Counted from the stretch's first letter, positions 21,525-32,592 are shown. The stretch is DNA of 64,000 nucleotides from Kosakonia sacchari SP1 (GCF_000300455.3 NZ_CP007215.2:4092001-4156000), one strand, 5' to 3'. Program-made: numbers and translations. Notes: generated by a model not told the origin, from the letters alone.

Positions 21525-22091
21525 ATGGGCAACACTAAGTTGGCTAATCCGGCTCCGCTGGGCTTAATGGGCTTCGGCATGACCACTATTCTGCTTAACC
21601 TGCACAATATTGGTATGTTCCCGATGGATGTCATTATCCTGGCGATGGGCATTTTCTATGGTGGTATCGCACAAATTTTTGCTGGCCTGCTTGAGTATAA
21701 AAAAGGCAACACCTTCGGTTTGACCGCGTTCACCTCCTACGGCTCTTTCTGGTTGACGCTGGTGGCGATTCTGCTGTTCCCGAAAATGGGGCTGGCAGAT
21801 GCAACAAACGGCCACTTCCTGGGCGTTTATTTAGGCATCTGGGGCGTATTCACACTGTTTATGTTCTTCGGCACCCTGAAAGGCGCACGCGCGCTGCAAT
21901 TCGTCTTCCTGAGCCTGACGGTGCTGTTCGCACTGCTGGCAATTGGCCACCTGGCCGATAACGAAGGCATTGTTCACATTGCAGGCTGGATCGGTCTGGT
22001 ATGTGGTGCCAGCGCAATCTATCTGGCGATGGGCGAAGTGCTGAACGAACAGTTCGAACGCACCGTGCTGCCAATTGGCGAGAAGCACTAA
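21525..22091 (+). CDS. satP: Succinate-acetate:proton symporter SatP
   Basis: Inner-membrane acetate/succinate carrier of the GPR1/FUN34/YaaH family. The family signature NPAPLGLMGFGMTTILLNLH is at residues 8-27. Six hydrophobic segments follow in 188 residues, the size of E. coli SatP (YaaH, 188). It is divergent from dnaK. A ribosome site TTTGAGGAATT lies before the ATG. A terminator follows within 50 nt. Confidence 0.97.
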   Translation: MGNTKLANPAPLGLMGFGMTTILLNLHNIGMFPMDVIILAMGIFYGGIAQIFAGLLEYKKGNTFGLTAFTSYGSFWLTLVAILLFPKMGLADATNGHFLGVYLGIWGVFTLFMFFGTLKGARALQFVFLSLTVLFALLAIGHLADNEGIVHIAGWIGLVCGASAIYLAMGEVLNEQFERTVLPIGEKH

Positions 22092-22115
22092 TTCCACCGT
22101 ACACGGATAAAACGA

Positions 22116-22140
22116 AACGGAGCCAAATGGCTCCGTTTTT
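22116..22140 (+). terminator. Terminator of satP
   Basis: Hairpin AACGGAGCC-AAAT-GGCTCCGTT followed by TTTTT, 25 nt after the satP stop and abutting the stop of the convergent MFS gene, so it may serve both. Confidence 0.9.
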
Positions 22141-23448
22141 TTATGATTGCTGTACCGCGCTTTCAGCCACGTTATCCTGGTGATAAAGATCCAGGCGCAG
22201 CAAAATCCCCAATCCCAGACCAAGCAACGATAGCGCCAGCACGTACCATGCGGGAGCCATCGGTGAAACGCCCATTAGCATGGTAACGGCAATCGGCGTC
22301 AGCCCGCCGAAAATAGCGTACGAGACATTATAAGAGAATGAAATACCGGTGAAACGCACTTCTGCCGGGAAGGCACGCACCATGACATAGGGCACCGCGC
22401 CCACCACGCCAACACACAAACCCACCATGCCATACAAAATAAACAGTTGCTCAGGATGGCTACCGACCAGGTGATAGAAAAACCAACTGGAACAGGCCAG
22501 CAGAATGCTGCCAACGATGAAGGTACGACTGGCACCAAATTTGTCCACCAGCAGCCCGGCCGCAAGGCAACCAAAACAGAGCATCACGGTGGCGATACTG
22601 TTCGCCTGCAGCGTCAGCGCTGGTGCGAACCCATACTGTTTTTGTAGCCAAACCGGCGACATCAGGATCACCACCACAATCCCGGCGGACAACAGCCAGG
22701 TCAGCAGCATCGAAACCACCACCGCTTTTTTATGTTTCAGTACCACGGATTTAACTGGCAACTCCTGCGCCAGCGCTTTTCGCTGCTGCATCTCAAGAAA
22801 AATCGGCGTTTCCTGCAACCAACGACGCAAGTACATAGCTACCAGACCAAACGCCCCGCCTAACAGGAACGGAATACGCCAGCCGCCATCATGAATAGCC
22901 TGCTGCGTCATGCTGGTATTTACCAGCGTGGCGACCACCGAACCAAGCAAAATGCCTACCGTCAGCCCCGCCGTCAGCGTCCCGCAAGCGATACCAATGC
23001 GGCGAGCCGGGACATGTTCTGCGACAAAAACCCAGGCACCAGGGACTTCGCCACCAATCGCCGCGCCTTGCAGTACGCGCATTAACAGCAGCAGCAACGG
23101 CGCAACAATGCCCATTGAGGCATAGGTTGGCAGTAAACCAATCGCCAGCGTGGGCAACGCCATTAGCAGGATACTGAGCGTAAACATCTTTTTGCGCCCG
23201 ACCAAATCGCCGAAGTGCGCCATCACAATACCGCCGAGCGGACGAGCCAAATAACCCGCAGCAAAAATGCCAAAGGTCTGCACCTGGCGCAGCCATTCCG
23301 GGATATCAGCAGGGAAAAAGAGTTCACCGACGACGGCAGCAAAGAAGACGAAAATGATGAAATCGTAGAACTCCAGCGCGCCACCCAGCGCGGCCAGCGT
23401 CAGCGTTTTATAGTCTTGTATGTTCAGAGGGCGTGTATAAGTTGACAT
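22141..23448 (-). CDS. MFS transporter, metabolite:H+ symporter (MHS) type
   Basis: A 435-residue transporter with 12 predicted membrane segments. The N-terminal segment GGALEFYDFIIFVFFAAVVG and the first cytoplasmic loop with GDLVGRKKMF fit the MHS group (ProP, ShiA, KgtP-like), as does the GEVPGAW segment near 140. It has no long C-terminal coiled coil, unlike ProP. It sits between satP and mog, in a place where I recall no such gene in E. coli K-12. Substrate is unknown; an organic acid or zwitterion is likely for the group. The upstream 23449-23574 gap is AT-rich and probably holds its promoter and the end of mog. Confidence 0.85.
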   Translation of the reverse strand: MSTYTRPLNIQDYKTLTLAALGGALEFYDFIIFVFFAAVVGELFFPADIPEWLRQVQTFGIFAAGYLARPLGGIVMAHFGDLVGRKKMFTLSILLMALPTLAIGLLPTYASMGIVAPLLLLLMRVLQGAAIGGEVPGAWVFVAEHVPARRIGIACGTLTAGLTVGILLGSVVATLVNTSMTQQAIHDGGWRIPFLLGGAFGLVAMYLRRWLQETPIFLEMQQRKALAQELPVKSVVLKHKKAVVVSMLLTWLLSAGIVVVILMSPVWLQKQYGFAPALTLQANSIATVMLCFGCLAAGLLVDKFGASRTFIVGSILLACSSWFFYHLVGSHPEQLFILYGMVGLCVGVVGAVPYVMVRAFPAEVRFTGISFSYNVSYAIFGGLTPIAVTMLMGVSPMAPAWYVLALSLLGLGLGILLRLDLYHQDNVAESAVQQS

Positions 23449-23574
23449 AGCGAACCGTTTGTAAAGAGGGAGCGTTAATTTAATTATTACGGATTATGTA
23501 AATTAAAAATTACTATACCGTAAATAAATTAACACTCCATAGACGGCAGTGTTTATCTCATAAAAGACGATTTT

Positions 23575-24162
23575 TTAGGATAATATTTCGCGCCTTGCGC
23601 TTTTAGGTCGAAAAGATGCTACTACTTGTGGATCAGTTTCGACATATGGCCCGTCCAGTAACTGTACACAATACGGTACACTTGCAAAAATGCCCGGCAC
23701 TTTCACTGCGCCGTCTTCGTCTTTTAGTCCTTCTAGCGTCTCTTTTATTGATTTCGGCTGACCGGGCAAATTGAGGATCAGTGCCTGCTTGCGGATCACC
23801 CCAACCTGACGGGAAAGGATCGCCGTTGGCACAAAATTGAGGCTGATTTGCCGCATCTGCTCACCAAATCCTGGCATTTCGCGATCGGCTACCGCCAGCG
23901 TCGCATCCGGCGTCACATCGCGGCGCGCAGGCCCGGTTCCGCCAGTAGTCAGCACCAGGTGGCAACTCATTTCATCGACCAGTTCGCACAGGGTTTGCTC
24001 AATGATACTTTGCTCATCCGGGATCAGACGGTTTTCAATCTGAAACGGGGTAGTCAGGGCACTTGCCAGCCACGCTTCCAGTGCAGGCAAACCTTTGTCC
24101 TGATAAACGCCGCTGGAGGCGCGATCGGAAACCGAAACTAAACCAATGCGTAGTGTGTCCAT
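23575..24162 (-). CDS. mog: Molybdopterin adenylyltransferase Mog
   Basis: Adenylylates molybdopterin to prepare it for molybdate insertion in molybdenum-cofactor synthesis. MoaB/Mog fold with VSDRASSG near residue 10, the MPT-binding loop TTGGTGPARRDVTPDAT near 72-88 and LNLPGQPKSIKE near 145. I start at the ATG at 24162, which gives 195 residues as in E. coli and has a better-spaced GGA than the in-frame ATGs 6 and 15 nt upstream. It is downstream of talB in the same orientation, as in E. coli. Confidence 0.95.
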   Translation of the reverse strand: MDTLRIGLVSVSDRASSGVYQDKGLPALEAWLASALTTPFQIENRLIPDEQSIIEQTLCELVDEMSCHLVLTTGGTGPARRDVTPDATLAVADREMPGFGEQMRQISLNFVPTAILSRQVGVIRKQALILNLPGQPKSIKETLEGLKDEDGAVKVPGIFASVPYCVQLLDGPYVETDPQVVASFRPKSARREILS

Positions 24163-24235
24163 ATTCATTCCGTACAAAAAAACAATTTAACGAAATGATA
24201 CACGCTGAGGGGAAAGGCAAACAGAGCAGAGAGAA

Positions 24236-24264
24236 GAAGCGTGACCGGGAACCCGGCCACGCCT
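24236..24264 (-). terminator. Possible terminator of talB
   Basis: On the minus strand, GCGTGGCCGGG and CCCGGTCACGC can pair over 11 bp (24239-24262), just past the talB stop. The following bases are CTTCTTCTCTCT rather than a clean T run, so intrinsic termination may be partial. Confidence 0.55.
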
Positions 24265-24269
24265 GATGA

Positions 24270-25223
24270 TTACAGCAGATCGCCGATCATTTTTTCCAGT
24301 TTTTCCTGGTCAACGGCAAACTTACGGATACCGTCCGCCAGTTTATCAACCGCCATCGGATCCTGGTTGTGCTGCCACAGGAATTCCGCTTCGGTGATGC
24401 GCTCCGGACGCGCTTTCACTTCACCGGTGTAAGCAAGTTTACGTTCAATGGTGCCCGCGCTTTCAGACAGCTCTTTCAGCAGTGCCGGAGCGATAGTCAG
24501 ACGGTCGCAACCTGCCAGCTCAATGATTTCGCCAGTGTTACGGAAGCTTGCGCCCATCACCACGGTTTCATAGCCGTGCTGTTTGTAGTACTGGTAGATT
24601 TCCGTGACGGAAACCACGCCCGGATCTTCTGCCGGTGCGTACTCTTTCTTGTCGGTATTGGCTTTGTACCAGTCGAGAATACGGCCAACGAACGGAGAGA
24701 TCAGGAACACGCCAGCTTCAGCACATGCACGTGCCTGAGCAAAGGAGAACAGCAGCGTCAGGTTACAGTTGATACCCTCTTTTTCCAGCTGTTCCGCAGC
24801 GCGGATACCCTGCCAGGTGGACGCCAGTTTGATCAGGATACGATCGTTGCTGATACCCGCATCGTTGTACATTTTGATCAGGCGTTTTGCTTTCGCGATG
24901 GACGCGTCAGTGTCGTAAGAGAGACGAGCATCCACTTCAGTGGAGATACGGCCAGGGATCAGTTTGAGGATTTCCAGACCGATGTTCACTGCCAGGCGGT
25001 CTGTTGCGTCAACAACCTGCTGCGCACGATCGCTGCTCTGGCTGCGCGCCCAGGTTACGGCGTCGTCAATCAGTTTGCGGTATTCCGGGATTTGGGCAGC
25101 CCCAAGAATCAGAGAAGGGTTAGTTGTTGCATCCTGCGGCTGGTACAGCTTCATTGCCGCGATATCTCCGGTATCAGCCACGACTGTGGTGTACTGACGC
25201 AGGGAGGTCAATTTATCCGTCAT
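24270..25223 (-). CDS. talB: Transaldolase B
   Basis: Pentose-phosphate-pathway enzyme that moves a dihydroxyacetone unit from sedoheptulose-7-P to glyceraldehyde-3-P. The Schiff-base lysine is Lys132 in [17 protein letters not shown] (31-39) is the class signature, and [10 protein letters not shown] is near 176-185. At 317 residues it equals E. coli TalB. It is followed by mog after about 107 nt with a likely terminator between. The 297-bp gap up to yaaJ holds both divergent promoters; I see no gene there. Confidence 0.99.
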   Translation of the reverse strand: MTDKLTSLRQYTTVVADTGDIAAMKLYQPQDATTNPSLILGAAQIPEYRKLIDDAVTWARSQSSDRAQQVVDATDRLAVNIGLEILKLIPGRISTEVDARLSYDTDASIAKAKRLIKMYNDAGISNDRILIKLASTWQGIRAAEQLEKEGINCNLTLLFSFAQARACAEAGVFLISPFVGRILDWYKANTDKKEYAPAEDPGVVSVTEIYQYYKQHGYETVVMGASFRNTGEIIELAGCDRLTIAPALLKELSESAGTIERKLAYTGEVKARPERITEAEFLWQHNQDPMAVDKLADGIRKFAVDQEKLEKMIGDLL

Positions 25224-25520
25224 GATAATATTTCTCTTTAAACGATACCCTAATACTCCACGCTAAGATCGACGACGCGTTGCTGCGCCTGGCGCATTAA
25301 CGCGGCCAGCGCACCTGAACGAGAAGTATGACGAGTATACTTGTTAGGGGGATGTAACCGGTCTGCCCATGATGATAACACGACGCCTTGCCAGCGCAAC
25401 CGCAGACAATGCTCTGAAAATTGTATGGTAAACTCACTCAATTAATTGCCTGCGAAGTGATGCGTACACGTCTGTAGCCACGTCCCAGGCCAACCCCCGG
25501 CATCAACAAGAGGAATGTTA

Positions 25521-26951
25521 ATGCCTGAATTTTTCTCCTTCATCAGTGAAATACTCTGGGGCTCATTGATGGTCTACCTGCTGGCGGCGGCAGGTATCTG
25601 GTTCGCTTTCCGTAGCCGGTTTGTCCCCTTCCGTTTCATTCGCGATTTTGGCCAAAGTCTGAAAAGCAGCCGCGTTGCACAGTCTGGTGCGCTCTCGTCG
25701 TATCAGGCGTTATGCCTGAGTCTTGCGACAAGGCTCGGTAGCGGCAATCTGGCGGGCGTGGCGTTTGCCCTGACCACCGGCGGCCCGGGGGCGATTTTCT
25801 GGATGTGGGTTTCCGCTATCATCGGCATGGTCATTAGCTTTGCCGAATGTTCGCTGGCGCAATTATACAAAGAGCGGGACGCCAATCAGCAGCTGCGCGG
25901 CGGCCCCGCCTGGTATATGGAACGCGGGCTGGGCATGCGCTGGATGGGCGTGCTGTTCTCCATTTTCTTGCTGCTCACCTACGGCCTGGTGTTTAACACG
26001 ATTCAATCAACAGCGATGGCACAGGCTGTGCGTTATGCATGGAACGTACCCGGGTTTATCAGTGGGAGCGTGCTTGCTACCTGCGCTTTCCTGTTCATGC
26101 TCAAAGGGCTTAACAACGTTGCACGCTTGATGCAGTGGGTGGTGCCGGTAATGGCGCTGGCCTGGATTGTCGTCAGTTTTGGCGTCAGCCTGTGGCATGC
26201 CAATCTGCTGCCCGCGGTTCTTGTGAACATTGTTAAAAGCGCTTTTGGCTGGCAGGAAGCGGCAACCGGAACCATGGCTTACACCCTGAGCCAGGCCATT
26301 ACCAGCGGTTTTCAACGTAGCATGCTCGCGAATGAAGCAGGGATGGGATCGTCCCCCAACGCCGCCGCCACTGCCGCCTCATGGCCTCCACATCCTGTCG
26401 CCCAGGGTTTTGTGCAAATGATCGGCGTCGTGACCGATACCTTTCTGGTCTGTACCGCCAGCGCGTTTATTCTGTTGCTCGCGGGAACGGCGCCAGCTAC
26501 GGGCGCAATCGGCGGAACACAATTGATGCAGCAGGCGATGGTGTCGCTGACAGGAAATTGGGGCGCGGGTTTCGTTGCCGTCATCGTAGCGCTGTTTGCG
26601 TTTACCTCGATTGTGGCGAACTACACCTACGCGGAAAACAACCTGATCTTTTTGCGCCGTAATAGCGCAAGGAATATCTGGTTACTGCGCACGGCTGTTT
26701 TGCTGATGGTGCTGATGGGTTCGTTTTTCAGCCTGCCAATAATCTGGCATATCGCCGATGTGATGATGGCGCTGATGGCCATTACCAACCTGACCGCAAT
26801 CCTGCTGCTTTCACCAGTGGTGAGACTGCTGGCGCGTGATTACCAGCGCCAGCGTAAACTTGGCGTCATGCCGGTCTTTGATCCGAAGCGCTACCCGGAG
26901 ATCAAACGCCAGCTGGCGGCGGGTAGCTGGGATGACATTCCCCGTTCGTAG
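25521..26951 (+). CDS. yaaJ: Sodium:alanine/glycine symporter family protein YaaJ
   Basis: Inner-membrane Na+-coupled amino-acid carrier of the AGCS (alanine-glycine:cation symporter) family. SLATRLGSGNLAGVAFALTTGGPGA near residue 75 and SNEAGMGS-like ANEAGMGSSPNAAA near 270 are family signatures. About ten membrane segments are evident. The second ATG (25521) has AGAGGA at proper spacing and gives 476 residues, as in E. coli; the ATG 6 nt earlier is too close. It is more diverged from the E. coli protein than its neighbours are. The yaaJ-yaaA order is conserved. Confidence 0.93.
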   Translation: MPEFFSFISEILWGSLMVYLLAAAGIWFAFRSRFVPFRFIRDFGQSLKSSRVAQSGALSSYQALCLSLATRLGSGNLAGVAFALTTGGPGAIFWMWVSAIIGMVISFAECSLAQLYKERDANQQLRGGPAWYMERGLGMRWMGVLFSIFLLLTYGLVFNTIQSTAMAQAVRYAWNVPGFISGSVLATCAFLFMLKGLNNVARLMQWVVPVMALAWIVVSFGVSLWHANLLPAVLVNIVKSAFGWQEAATGTMAYTLSQAITSGFQRSMLANEAGMGSSPNAAATAASWPPHPVAQGFVQMIGVVTDTFLVCTASAFILLLAGTAPATGAIGGTQLMQQAMVSLTGNWGAGFVAVIVALFAFTSIVANYTYAENNLIFLRRNSARNIWLLRTAVLLMVLMGSFFSLPIIWHIADVMMALMAITNLTAILLLSPVVRLLARDYQRQRKLGVMPVFDPKRYPEIKRQLAAGSWDDIPRS

Positions 26952-27031
26952 CACTAATCGCAACTATCGATCAAGTCTGTTGGTTTTTTTGCTAAAGTCA
27001 GCGGAAATTTCTCGCACAGCAAGGACTGAGT

Positions 27032-27805
27032 ATGCTGATTTTGATTTCACCTGCTAAAACGCTCGATTACCAAAGCCCGCTGGCGACCACGCGCTTTACC
27101 CAGCCGGAACTGCTGGATCACGCCCAGCAATTAATTAAGACCGCCCGCAAGCTCTCTGCGCCGCAAATCAAAGCGCTGATGGGCATCAGCGATAAACTTG
27201 CCGATCTTAACGCAACCCGCTTTCACGACTGGCAGCCTGATTTCACCCCGGAAAATGCGCGCCAGGCGATTCTGGCATTCAAAGGCGATGTCTATACCGG
27301 TCTGCAGGCAGAAACCTTCAGCGAGGCGGATTTCGACTTTGCCCAACAGCATCTGCGCATGCTTTCCGGGTTATACGGAGTGCTGCGCCCGCTGGATCTG
27401 ATGCAGCCGTATCGTCTGGAGATGGGTATCCGGCTGGAGAACGCCAGGGGTAAGGATCTGTACCAATTCTGGGGCGAGACCATTACCCACAAGCTCAACG
27501 ACGCTATTGCCGCCCAGGGCGACGATATTGTTATCAATCTGGCCTCTGACGAATATTTCCGCTCGGTCAAAACCCAGAAACTGAAAGCCAGAGTAATCAA
27601 GCCGGTGTTCCTTGATGAGAAAAACGGCAAGTTTAAGGTCATCAGCTTCTACGCAAAAAAAGCACGCGGGTTAATGAGCCGCTACATCATTGAACAGCGT
27701 TTGACGAAACCGGAGCAGTTAGCCGGGTTTGATAGCGAAGGGTATTTCTTTGATGAAGAAGCGTCCGCGCATGACGAAATGGTGTTTAAGCGTCACGAGC
27801 AGTAA
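27032..27805 (+). CDS. yaaA: Peroxide stress resistance protein YaaA
   Basis: DNA-binding protein of the DUF328/UPF0246 family that in E. coli lowers free intracellular iron under H2O2 stress (OxyR regulon). The 257 residues show family blocks: [13 protein letters not shown] at the start, [21 protein letters not shown] near 110-130, and [14 protein letters not shown] near 207. It is downstream of yaaJ (80-nt gap) and faces thrC; E. coli has an extra gene, yaaX, in that gap, absent here. Confidence 0.97.
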   Translation: MLILISPAKTLDYQSPLATTRFTQPELLDHAQQLIKTARKLSAPQIKALMGISDKLADLNATRFHDWQPDFTPENARQAILAFKGDVYTGLQAETFSEADFDFAQQHLRMLSGLYGVLRPLDLMQPYRLEMGIRLENARGKDLYQFWGETITHKLNDAIAAQGDDIVINLASDEYFRSVKTQKLKARVIKPVFLDEKNGKFKVISFYAKKARGLMSRYIIEQRLTKPEQLAGFDSEGYFFDEEASAHDEMVFKRHEQ

Positions 27806-27847
27806 GCGTTATGTTTCCCCCGCCAGCTGGCAGGGGAAACAAAGGCA

Positions 27848-29134
27848 TTACGCTTTGCTCATCATCAACTGACGCAGAGCGGAGAAATCCGCAGGCAACT
27901 GATGCGAAAGCAGTGGTAAGTCGGCGCGATCGGCCAGCTCTTTCGGCAGCGGCAAGGTTTCACCGAGGATCGCTTCGACGCTCTCTTTAAACTTCGCCGG
28001 ATGCGCGGTGCCGAGGAACAGACCGTACTCGCCCGGTTGCAGTTGATCGCGCAGCGCACGGTAAGCAATGGCAGCATGCGGTTCAGAAATATAGCCCTTG
28101 CCTTTCAGCTCGCGGATCGTGGCTTTCGTAGTCTCGTCATCGACCGCTGCATAACCCAATTCGGTCAAGCGCCAGATCTTACGACGGAACAACTCTTCAA
28201 CGCGCGGCCAGTTATTCGGCTGGCTCACATCCATCGCATTCGACAATGTCGCCTGCGTCGCTTTAGGTTGCCATTGCCCCTCTTTCAGGAAGCGCGGTAC
28301 CGTGTCATTGGCATTGGTGGCGGCGATAAAACGCTTGATCGGCAGCCCCAGTGATTTCGCCAGCAAACCGGCGGTCAGATCACCGAAGTTACCGCTCGGC
28401 ACGGAAACCACCAGTTGATTGCGTGCTTCCTGCGGTAGTTGTGCAACCGCTTCAAAGTAATAACAAATCTGCGCCAGCAGGCGACTGATGTTGATCGAGT
28501 TCGCCGAGTTCAAGCCCAGTGCCGTTTTCAGCTCTTCATCATCGAATGCCTGTTTTACCAGTGCCTGGCAGGCATCGAAATCCGCATCGATAGCGACGGT
28601 TTCGATATTGCCACCCAGCGTACAGAACAGTTTTTCCTGCAACGGGCTGATTTTACCCTGCGGATAGAGGATCACCACACGCACGTTCTTCATTCCGTAG
28701 AAGGCATGTGCCACCGCAGCGCCCGTATCGCCAGACGTCGCCGTCAGAATGGTCACCGGCTTGTCGCCGCTGATAGCACTCAACATCTGCGCCATAAAAC
28801 GCCCGCCAAAATCTTTAAACGCCAGCGTTGGCCCATGGAAAAGCTCCAGGCAGCCAACGTCGCTCTCCACCGGTTTTACCGGCGCAGGGAAAGCAAACGC
28901 GGTACGCACGCGGGCTTTAATCTGCTCCTCAGGAATTTCATCGCCAATAAACGCCGCAAGGATTTTCGCACTGCGGGTGACGAAATCCTGTTCCAGCATC
29001 TCATCGACTTCGGTCAGGTTAAATTCCGGCAGATCGTGCGGGAAGAACAGCCCCTGATTTTTGCCCAGCCCCTGAGTGACGGCCTGCGCAAAGCTGACCT
29101 GTTCATTATGATCTTTTAAGTTGTAAAGTTTCAT
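27848..29134 (-). CDS. thrC: Threonine synthase
   Basis: PLP enzyme that converts homoserine phosphate to threonine. The PLP lysine is Lys107 in LAFKDFGGRFM. TATSGDTGAAVAHAFYG holds substrate residues, and SVPSGNFGDLTAG near 233-245 binds the cofactor phosphate. The 428 residues match E. coli ThrC. It is the last gene of thrLABC, 3 nt after thrB, so the operon is translated in close coupling. Confidence 0.99.
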   Translation of the reverse strand: MKLYNLKDHNEQVSFAQAVTQGLGKNQGLFFPHDLPEFNLTEVDEMLEQDFVTRSAKILAAFIGDEIPEEQIKARVRTAFAFPAPVKPVESDVGCLELFHGPTLAFKDFGGRFMAQMLSAISGDKPVTILTATSGDTGAAVAHAFYGMKNVRVVILYPQGKISPLQEKLFCTLGGNIETVAIDADFDACQALVKQAFDDEELKTALGLNSANSINISRLLAQICYYFEAVAQLPQEARNQLVVSVPSGNFGDLTAGLLAKSLGLPIKRFIAATNANDTVPRFLKEGQWQPKATQATLSNAMDVSQPNNWPRVEELFRRKIWRLTELGYAAVDDETTKATIRELKGKGYISEPHAAIAYRALRDQLQPGEYGLFLGTAHPAKFKESVEAILGETLPLPKELADRADLPLLSHQLPADFSALRQLMMSKA

Positions 29135-29137
29135 TGG

Positions 29138-30067
29138 TTATCCCACTACGCGAGCGCCCGCCGTGTCCAGCCGGCAAATATGAACGAAGCCTTCCTGATT
29201 TTGCAGATAGTGCTTGCCGAGCCAATCGGCAACACGCTGAGCGGTATCCGGTTTGTCGCACAAGGCAAACAGCGTTGGTCCGGAACCCGAGATCCCGCAG
29301 GCCAGCGCGCCAATATCCGCCACTGCTTTACGTGCTTCCCCAAACCCCGGCAGCAACTTCATGCGGTACGGTTCGGCAATCACATCTTTCATCAATTTTG
29401 CTGCCAGCGCTGGCTGACGGCTGTAGCAAGCATGGATAAAGCCCGCCAGGTGGCGACCGTGAGCAATGCAATCCTGACGGCGATATTGCGCTGGCAGAAT
29501 CGCGCGCGCTTCCGCTGTCGAGACTTTAATGCCTGGATACGCCAAAACCCACAGCCACTCATCAAAGCCTGGCACCTGCTGGCTGATAATGCCGCTTTCC
29601 TCGATCATCAATTGCATGCCGCCGAGGTAGCAAGGCGCGACGTTATCGTAATGCACACTACCGGAAATACGCCCTTCCAGCTCGCCCATCAGCGCCAGCA
29701 TGCGTGTTTCGTTCAGCGGCTTACCGCAAAACTCATTCATCGCGACCAGCGCCGCGACCACGGAACAGGCGCTGGAGCCGAGCCCGGAACCGATCGGCAT
29801 GTTTTTTTCCAGCGTCATCGCGACGGAAACCTGCTTGCCAATCTCCTGACAAAACAGTTCCCAGCACTGATAAACGATATTTTCTTTCGGCTCAGTCGGT
29901 AATTTACTGGCGAAGCGGCCCACATTCTTCAGGCTGAAATGATCGGCCGCTTCCACACTGACATTATCGCCCAACAACGTACCATCCACGGGCGTAACCG
30001 CCGCGCCAAGCACATCAAAACCCACGCTCATATTGGCACTGGAGGCCGGAGCATACACCTTCACCAT
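29138..30067 (-). CDS. thrB: Homoserine kinase
   Basis: GHMP-family kinase that phosphorylates homoserine for ThrC. The ATP loop is [18 protein letters not shown] (about residues 90-107). The N-terminus [20 protein letters not shown] carries the substrate motif. Length is 309 (E. coli 310). It begins one base after the thrA stop codon and ends 3 nt before thrC. Confidence 0.99.
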   Translation of the reverse strand: MVKVYAPASSANMSVGFDVLGAAVTPVDGTLLGDNVSVEAADHFSLKNVGRFASKLPTEPKENIVYQCWELFCQEIGKQVSVAMTLEKNMPIGSGLGSSACSVVAALVAMNEFCGKPLNETRMLALMGELEGRISGSVHYDNVAPCYLGGMQLMIEESGIISQQVPGFDEWLWVLAYPGIKVSTAEARAILPAQYRRQDCIAHGRHLAGFIHACYSRQPALAAKLMKDVIAEPYRMKLLPGFGEARKAVADIGALACGISGSGPTLFALCDKPDTAQRVADWLGKHYLQNQEGFVHICRLDTAGARVVG

Positions 30068-30068
30068 C

Positions 30069-32531
30069 TCAGACTCCTAACTTCCAGGACAGGGTGCGCA
30101 GCAGGTCGGCGAACACGCCCGCTGCCGTCACATCGTTACCCGCGCCATACCCGCGCAGCACCAGCGGTAACGGCTGGTAATAGTGGCTGTAGAACGCCAG
30201 CGCGTTCTCGCCGTTTTTCACTTTGAACAGCGGATCGTTGCCATCAACCTCCGCAATTTTCACCCGACAGGTGCCATCTTCTTCAATGTTGCCAACATAA
30301 CGCAGCACTTTACCTTCATCGCGCGCTTTTGCGACTCTCGCGGCAAAATCATCATCCAGCTCAGGCAGACGCGCCATAAAACTCTCAACATCGCCTGAAT
30401 CGTCAAAACTCGCCGGCAGCACCGGTTCGATGACGATATCCGACAACTCCAGTTCACGACCGGTTTCGCGCGCCAGAATCAGCAGCTTACGCGCTACATC
30501 CATACCGGAGAGATCATCTCGCGGATCCGGCTCGGTGTAGCCCATTTCGCGGGCAAGATTCGTTGCCGCCGACAGGCTCACGCCTTCATCCAGCTTACCG
30601 AAAATAAACGACAAGGAACCGGAAAGAATACCGGAGAAATGCTGCAACTCGTCCCCGGCGTTCAGCAGGTTTTGCAGGTTTTCAATCACCGGCAAGCCCG
30701 CGCCAACGTTAGTGTCGTACAGGAATTTACGCCGCGACTTTTCCGCCGCGCGACGCAACTGGTGGTAATAATCCAGCGATGAAGTGTTGGCTTTTTTGTT
30801 CGGCGTCACAACGTGGAAACCTTCTCGCAGGAAATCCGCATACTGGTCGGCCACCACCTGGCTGGAAGTACAATCAACGATTACCGGGTTCAGCAGATGA
30901 TACTCTTTCACCAGACGAATCAGGCGGCCCAGGTTGAACGGCTCTTTGGCTTCTGCCATTTCCGCTTGCCAGTTATCCAGATTCAGGCCATGAACATTGG
31001 TCAGCAGCGCTTTCGAGTTCGCCACACCGCAAACACGCAGATCAATATGTTTGTTTTTCAGCCATGTTTGCTGGCGCTTAAGCTGTTCCAGCAACGCACC
31101 GCCGACACCGCCAACGCCAATCACAAACACCTCGATCACCTGGTCGGTGTTAAACAGCATCTGGTGCGTGACGCGCACCCCGGTGGTGGCATCGTCGTTG
31201 CTAACAACCACGGAGATCGAGCGTTCAGAAGAGCCTTGAGCAATCGCCACAATATTAATATTCGCGCGCGCCAGTGCCGCAAAGAACTTCGCCGAAATTC
31301 CGCGCAATGTGCGCATACCGTCACCGACGACAGAGATGATCGCCAGACGCTCCATCACCGCCAGCGGCTCCAGCAGGCCCTCTTTCAATTCGAGATAGAA
31401 CTCTTCGCTCATCGCGCGCTGGGCACGGGCGCAATCGGATTGTGGCACACAGAAGCTGATGCTGTACTCCGAGGAGGATTGAGTGATCAACACGACGGAA
31501 ATGCCGTTGCGCGACATCGCGGCGAAAACGCGTGCCGCCATGCCAACCATACCTTTCATCCCCGGTCCGGAGACGCTGAACATCGCCATGTTATTCAGAT
31601 TCGAAATGCCTTTTACCGGCAGACCATCTTCATCAGAGGTCGCGCCAATCAGCGTACCCGGCGCTTGCGGGTTTCCGGTGTTTTTGATCAGGCAAGGAAT
31701 TTGAAACTGAGCGATGGGGGTAATGGTGCGAGGGTGAAGAACTTTGGCGCCGAAGTAGGAAAGCTCCATGGCTTCCTGGTACGACATCGACTTCAGCAGC
31801 CTGGCGTCTGGCACCTGGCGCGGGTCGCAGGTATAAACGCCGTCGACATCGGTCCAGATCTCACAACAATCTGCGCGCAGACATGCCGCAAGCACGGCAG
31901 CAGAGTAGTCGGAGCCGTTACGCCCAAGCACCACCAGTTCGCCCTTCTCGTTTCCGGCGGTGAAACCGGCCATCAGCACCATATGATCCGCAGGAATGCG
32001 GCTGGCGGCGATACGGCGAGTAGATTCAGCGATATCGACCGTTGATTCCAGGTAATGACCGACAGCGAGCAATTTTTCGACCGGATCGATAACGCTGACT
32101 TTATGACCACGCGCTTCCAGTAACCCTGCCATGATGGCAATAGAGAGTTTCTCACCACGGCAAATTAACGCGGCGTTGATGCTGTCCGGACACTGGCCGA
32201 GCAGGCTGATACCATGCAAAACGTGTTTGATCTGCGCGAACTCTTGTTCGACAAAAGCTTTTAATTGCGCGAGAGGAAATCCGGGTTGTGCATCTGCCAG
32301 CCCTTGTAGCAGGTCGGCGAAAATACGCTCGGCGTCGCTAATGTTCGGAATAGCATCCTGGCCGCCAATCGTTTTTTCGATCATCGCCACCAGATGGTTA
32401 GTAATTTTCGCCGGGGCAGAAAGCACGGTGGCGACCTGCCCCTGCCTGGCATTACTTTCCAGAATATCGGCAACACGCAGAAAACGCTCCGCATTTGCCA
32501 CTGATGTACCGCCGAACTTCAACACTCGCAT
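30069..32531 (-). CDS. thrA: Bifunctional aspartokinase I / homoserine dehydrogenase I
   Basis: First and third steps from aspartate to threonine, feedback-inhibited by threonine. Aspartokinase domain 1-250 with KFGGTSVAN at the N-terminus and [12 protein letters not shown] near 203. Two ACT-type regulatory regions follow (about 310-460). Homoserine dehydrogenase domain from about 465 with the NAD(P) loop [15 protein letters not shown] and later [12 protein letters not shown]. It is 820 residues, as in E. coli. It leads thrABC behind the thrL attenuator, 80 nt from the leader stop codon. Confidence 0.99.
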   Translation of the reverse strand: MRVLKFGGTSVANAERFLRVADILESNARQGQVATVLSAPAKITNHLVAMIEKTIGGQDAIPNISDAERIFADLLQGLADAQPGFPLAQLKAFVEQEFAQIKHVLHGISLLGQCPDSINAALICRGEKLSIAIMAGLLEARGHKVSVIDPVEKLLAVGHYLESTVDIAESTRRIAASRIPADHMVLMAGFTAGNEKGELVVLGRNGSDYSAAVLAACLRADCCEIWTDVDGVYTCDPRQVPDARLLKSMSYQEAMELSYFGAKVLHPRTITPIAQFQIPCLIKNTGNPQAPGTLIGATSDEDGLPVKGISNLNNMAMFSVSGPGMKGMVGMAARVFAAMSRNGISVVLITQSSSEYSISFCVPQSDCARAQRAMSEEFYLELKEGLLEPLAVMERLAIISVVGDGMRTLRGISAKFFAALARANINIVAIAQGSSERSISVVVSNDDATTGVRVTHQMLFNTDQVIEVFVIGVGGVGGALLEQLKRQQTWLKNKHIDLRVCGVANSKALLTNVHGLNLDNWQAEMAEAKEPFNLGRLIRLVKEYHLLNPVIVDCTSSQVVADQYADFLREGFHVVTPNKKANTSSLDYYHQLRRAAEKSRRKFLYDTNVGAGLPVIENLQNLLNAGDELQHFSGILSGSLSFIFGKLDEGVSLSAATNLAREMGYTEPDPRDDLSGMDVARKLLILARETGRELELSDIVIEPVLPASFDDSGDVESFMARLPELDDDFAARVAKARDEGKVLRYVGNIEEDGTCRVKIAEVDGNDPLFKVKNGENALAFYSHYYQPLPLVLRGYGAGNDVTAAGVFADLLRTLSWKLGV

Positions 32532-32555
32532 GGTTTTACCCCTTAATCTCTGGTC

Positions 32556-32592
32556 GAAAAAAAAGCCCGCACTGTTCAGGTGCGGGCTTTTT
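32556..32592 (-). terminator. thr operon attenuator terminator
   Basis: On the minus strand AGCCCGCAC-CTGAACA-GTGCGGGCT is followed by T8. It sits 20 nt past the thrL stop and 25 nt before thrA, the position of the E. coli thr attenuator. Stalling of ribosomes on the thrL Thr/Ile codons would favour the antiterminator. Confidence 0.95.

Noticed and set aside
25250-25441. 63-codon minus-strand frame between talB and yaaJ
   Set aside because: No ribosome site, no family resemblance, and it fills a region that must hold two promoters.
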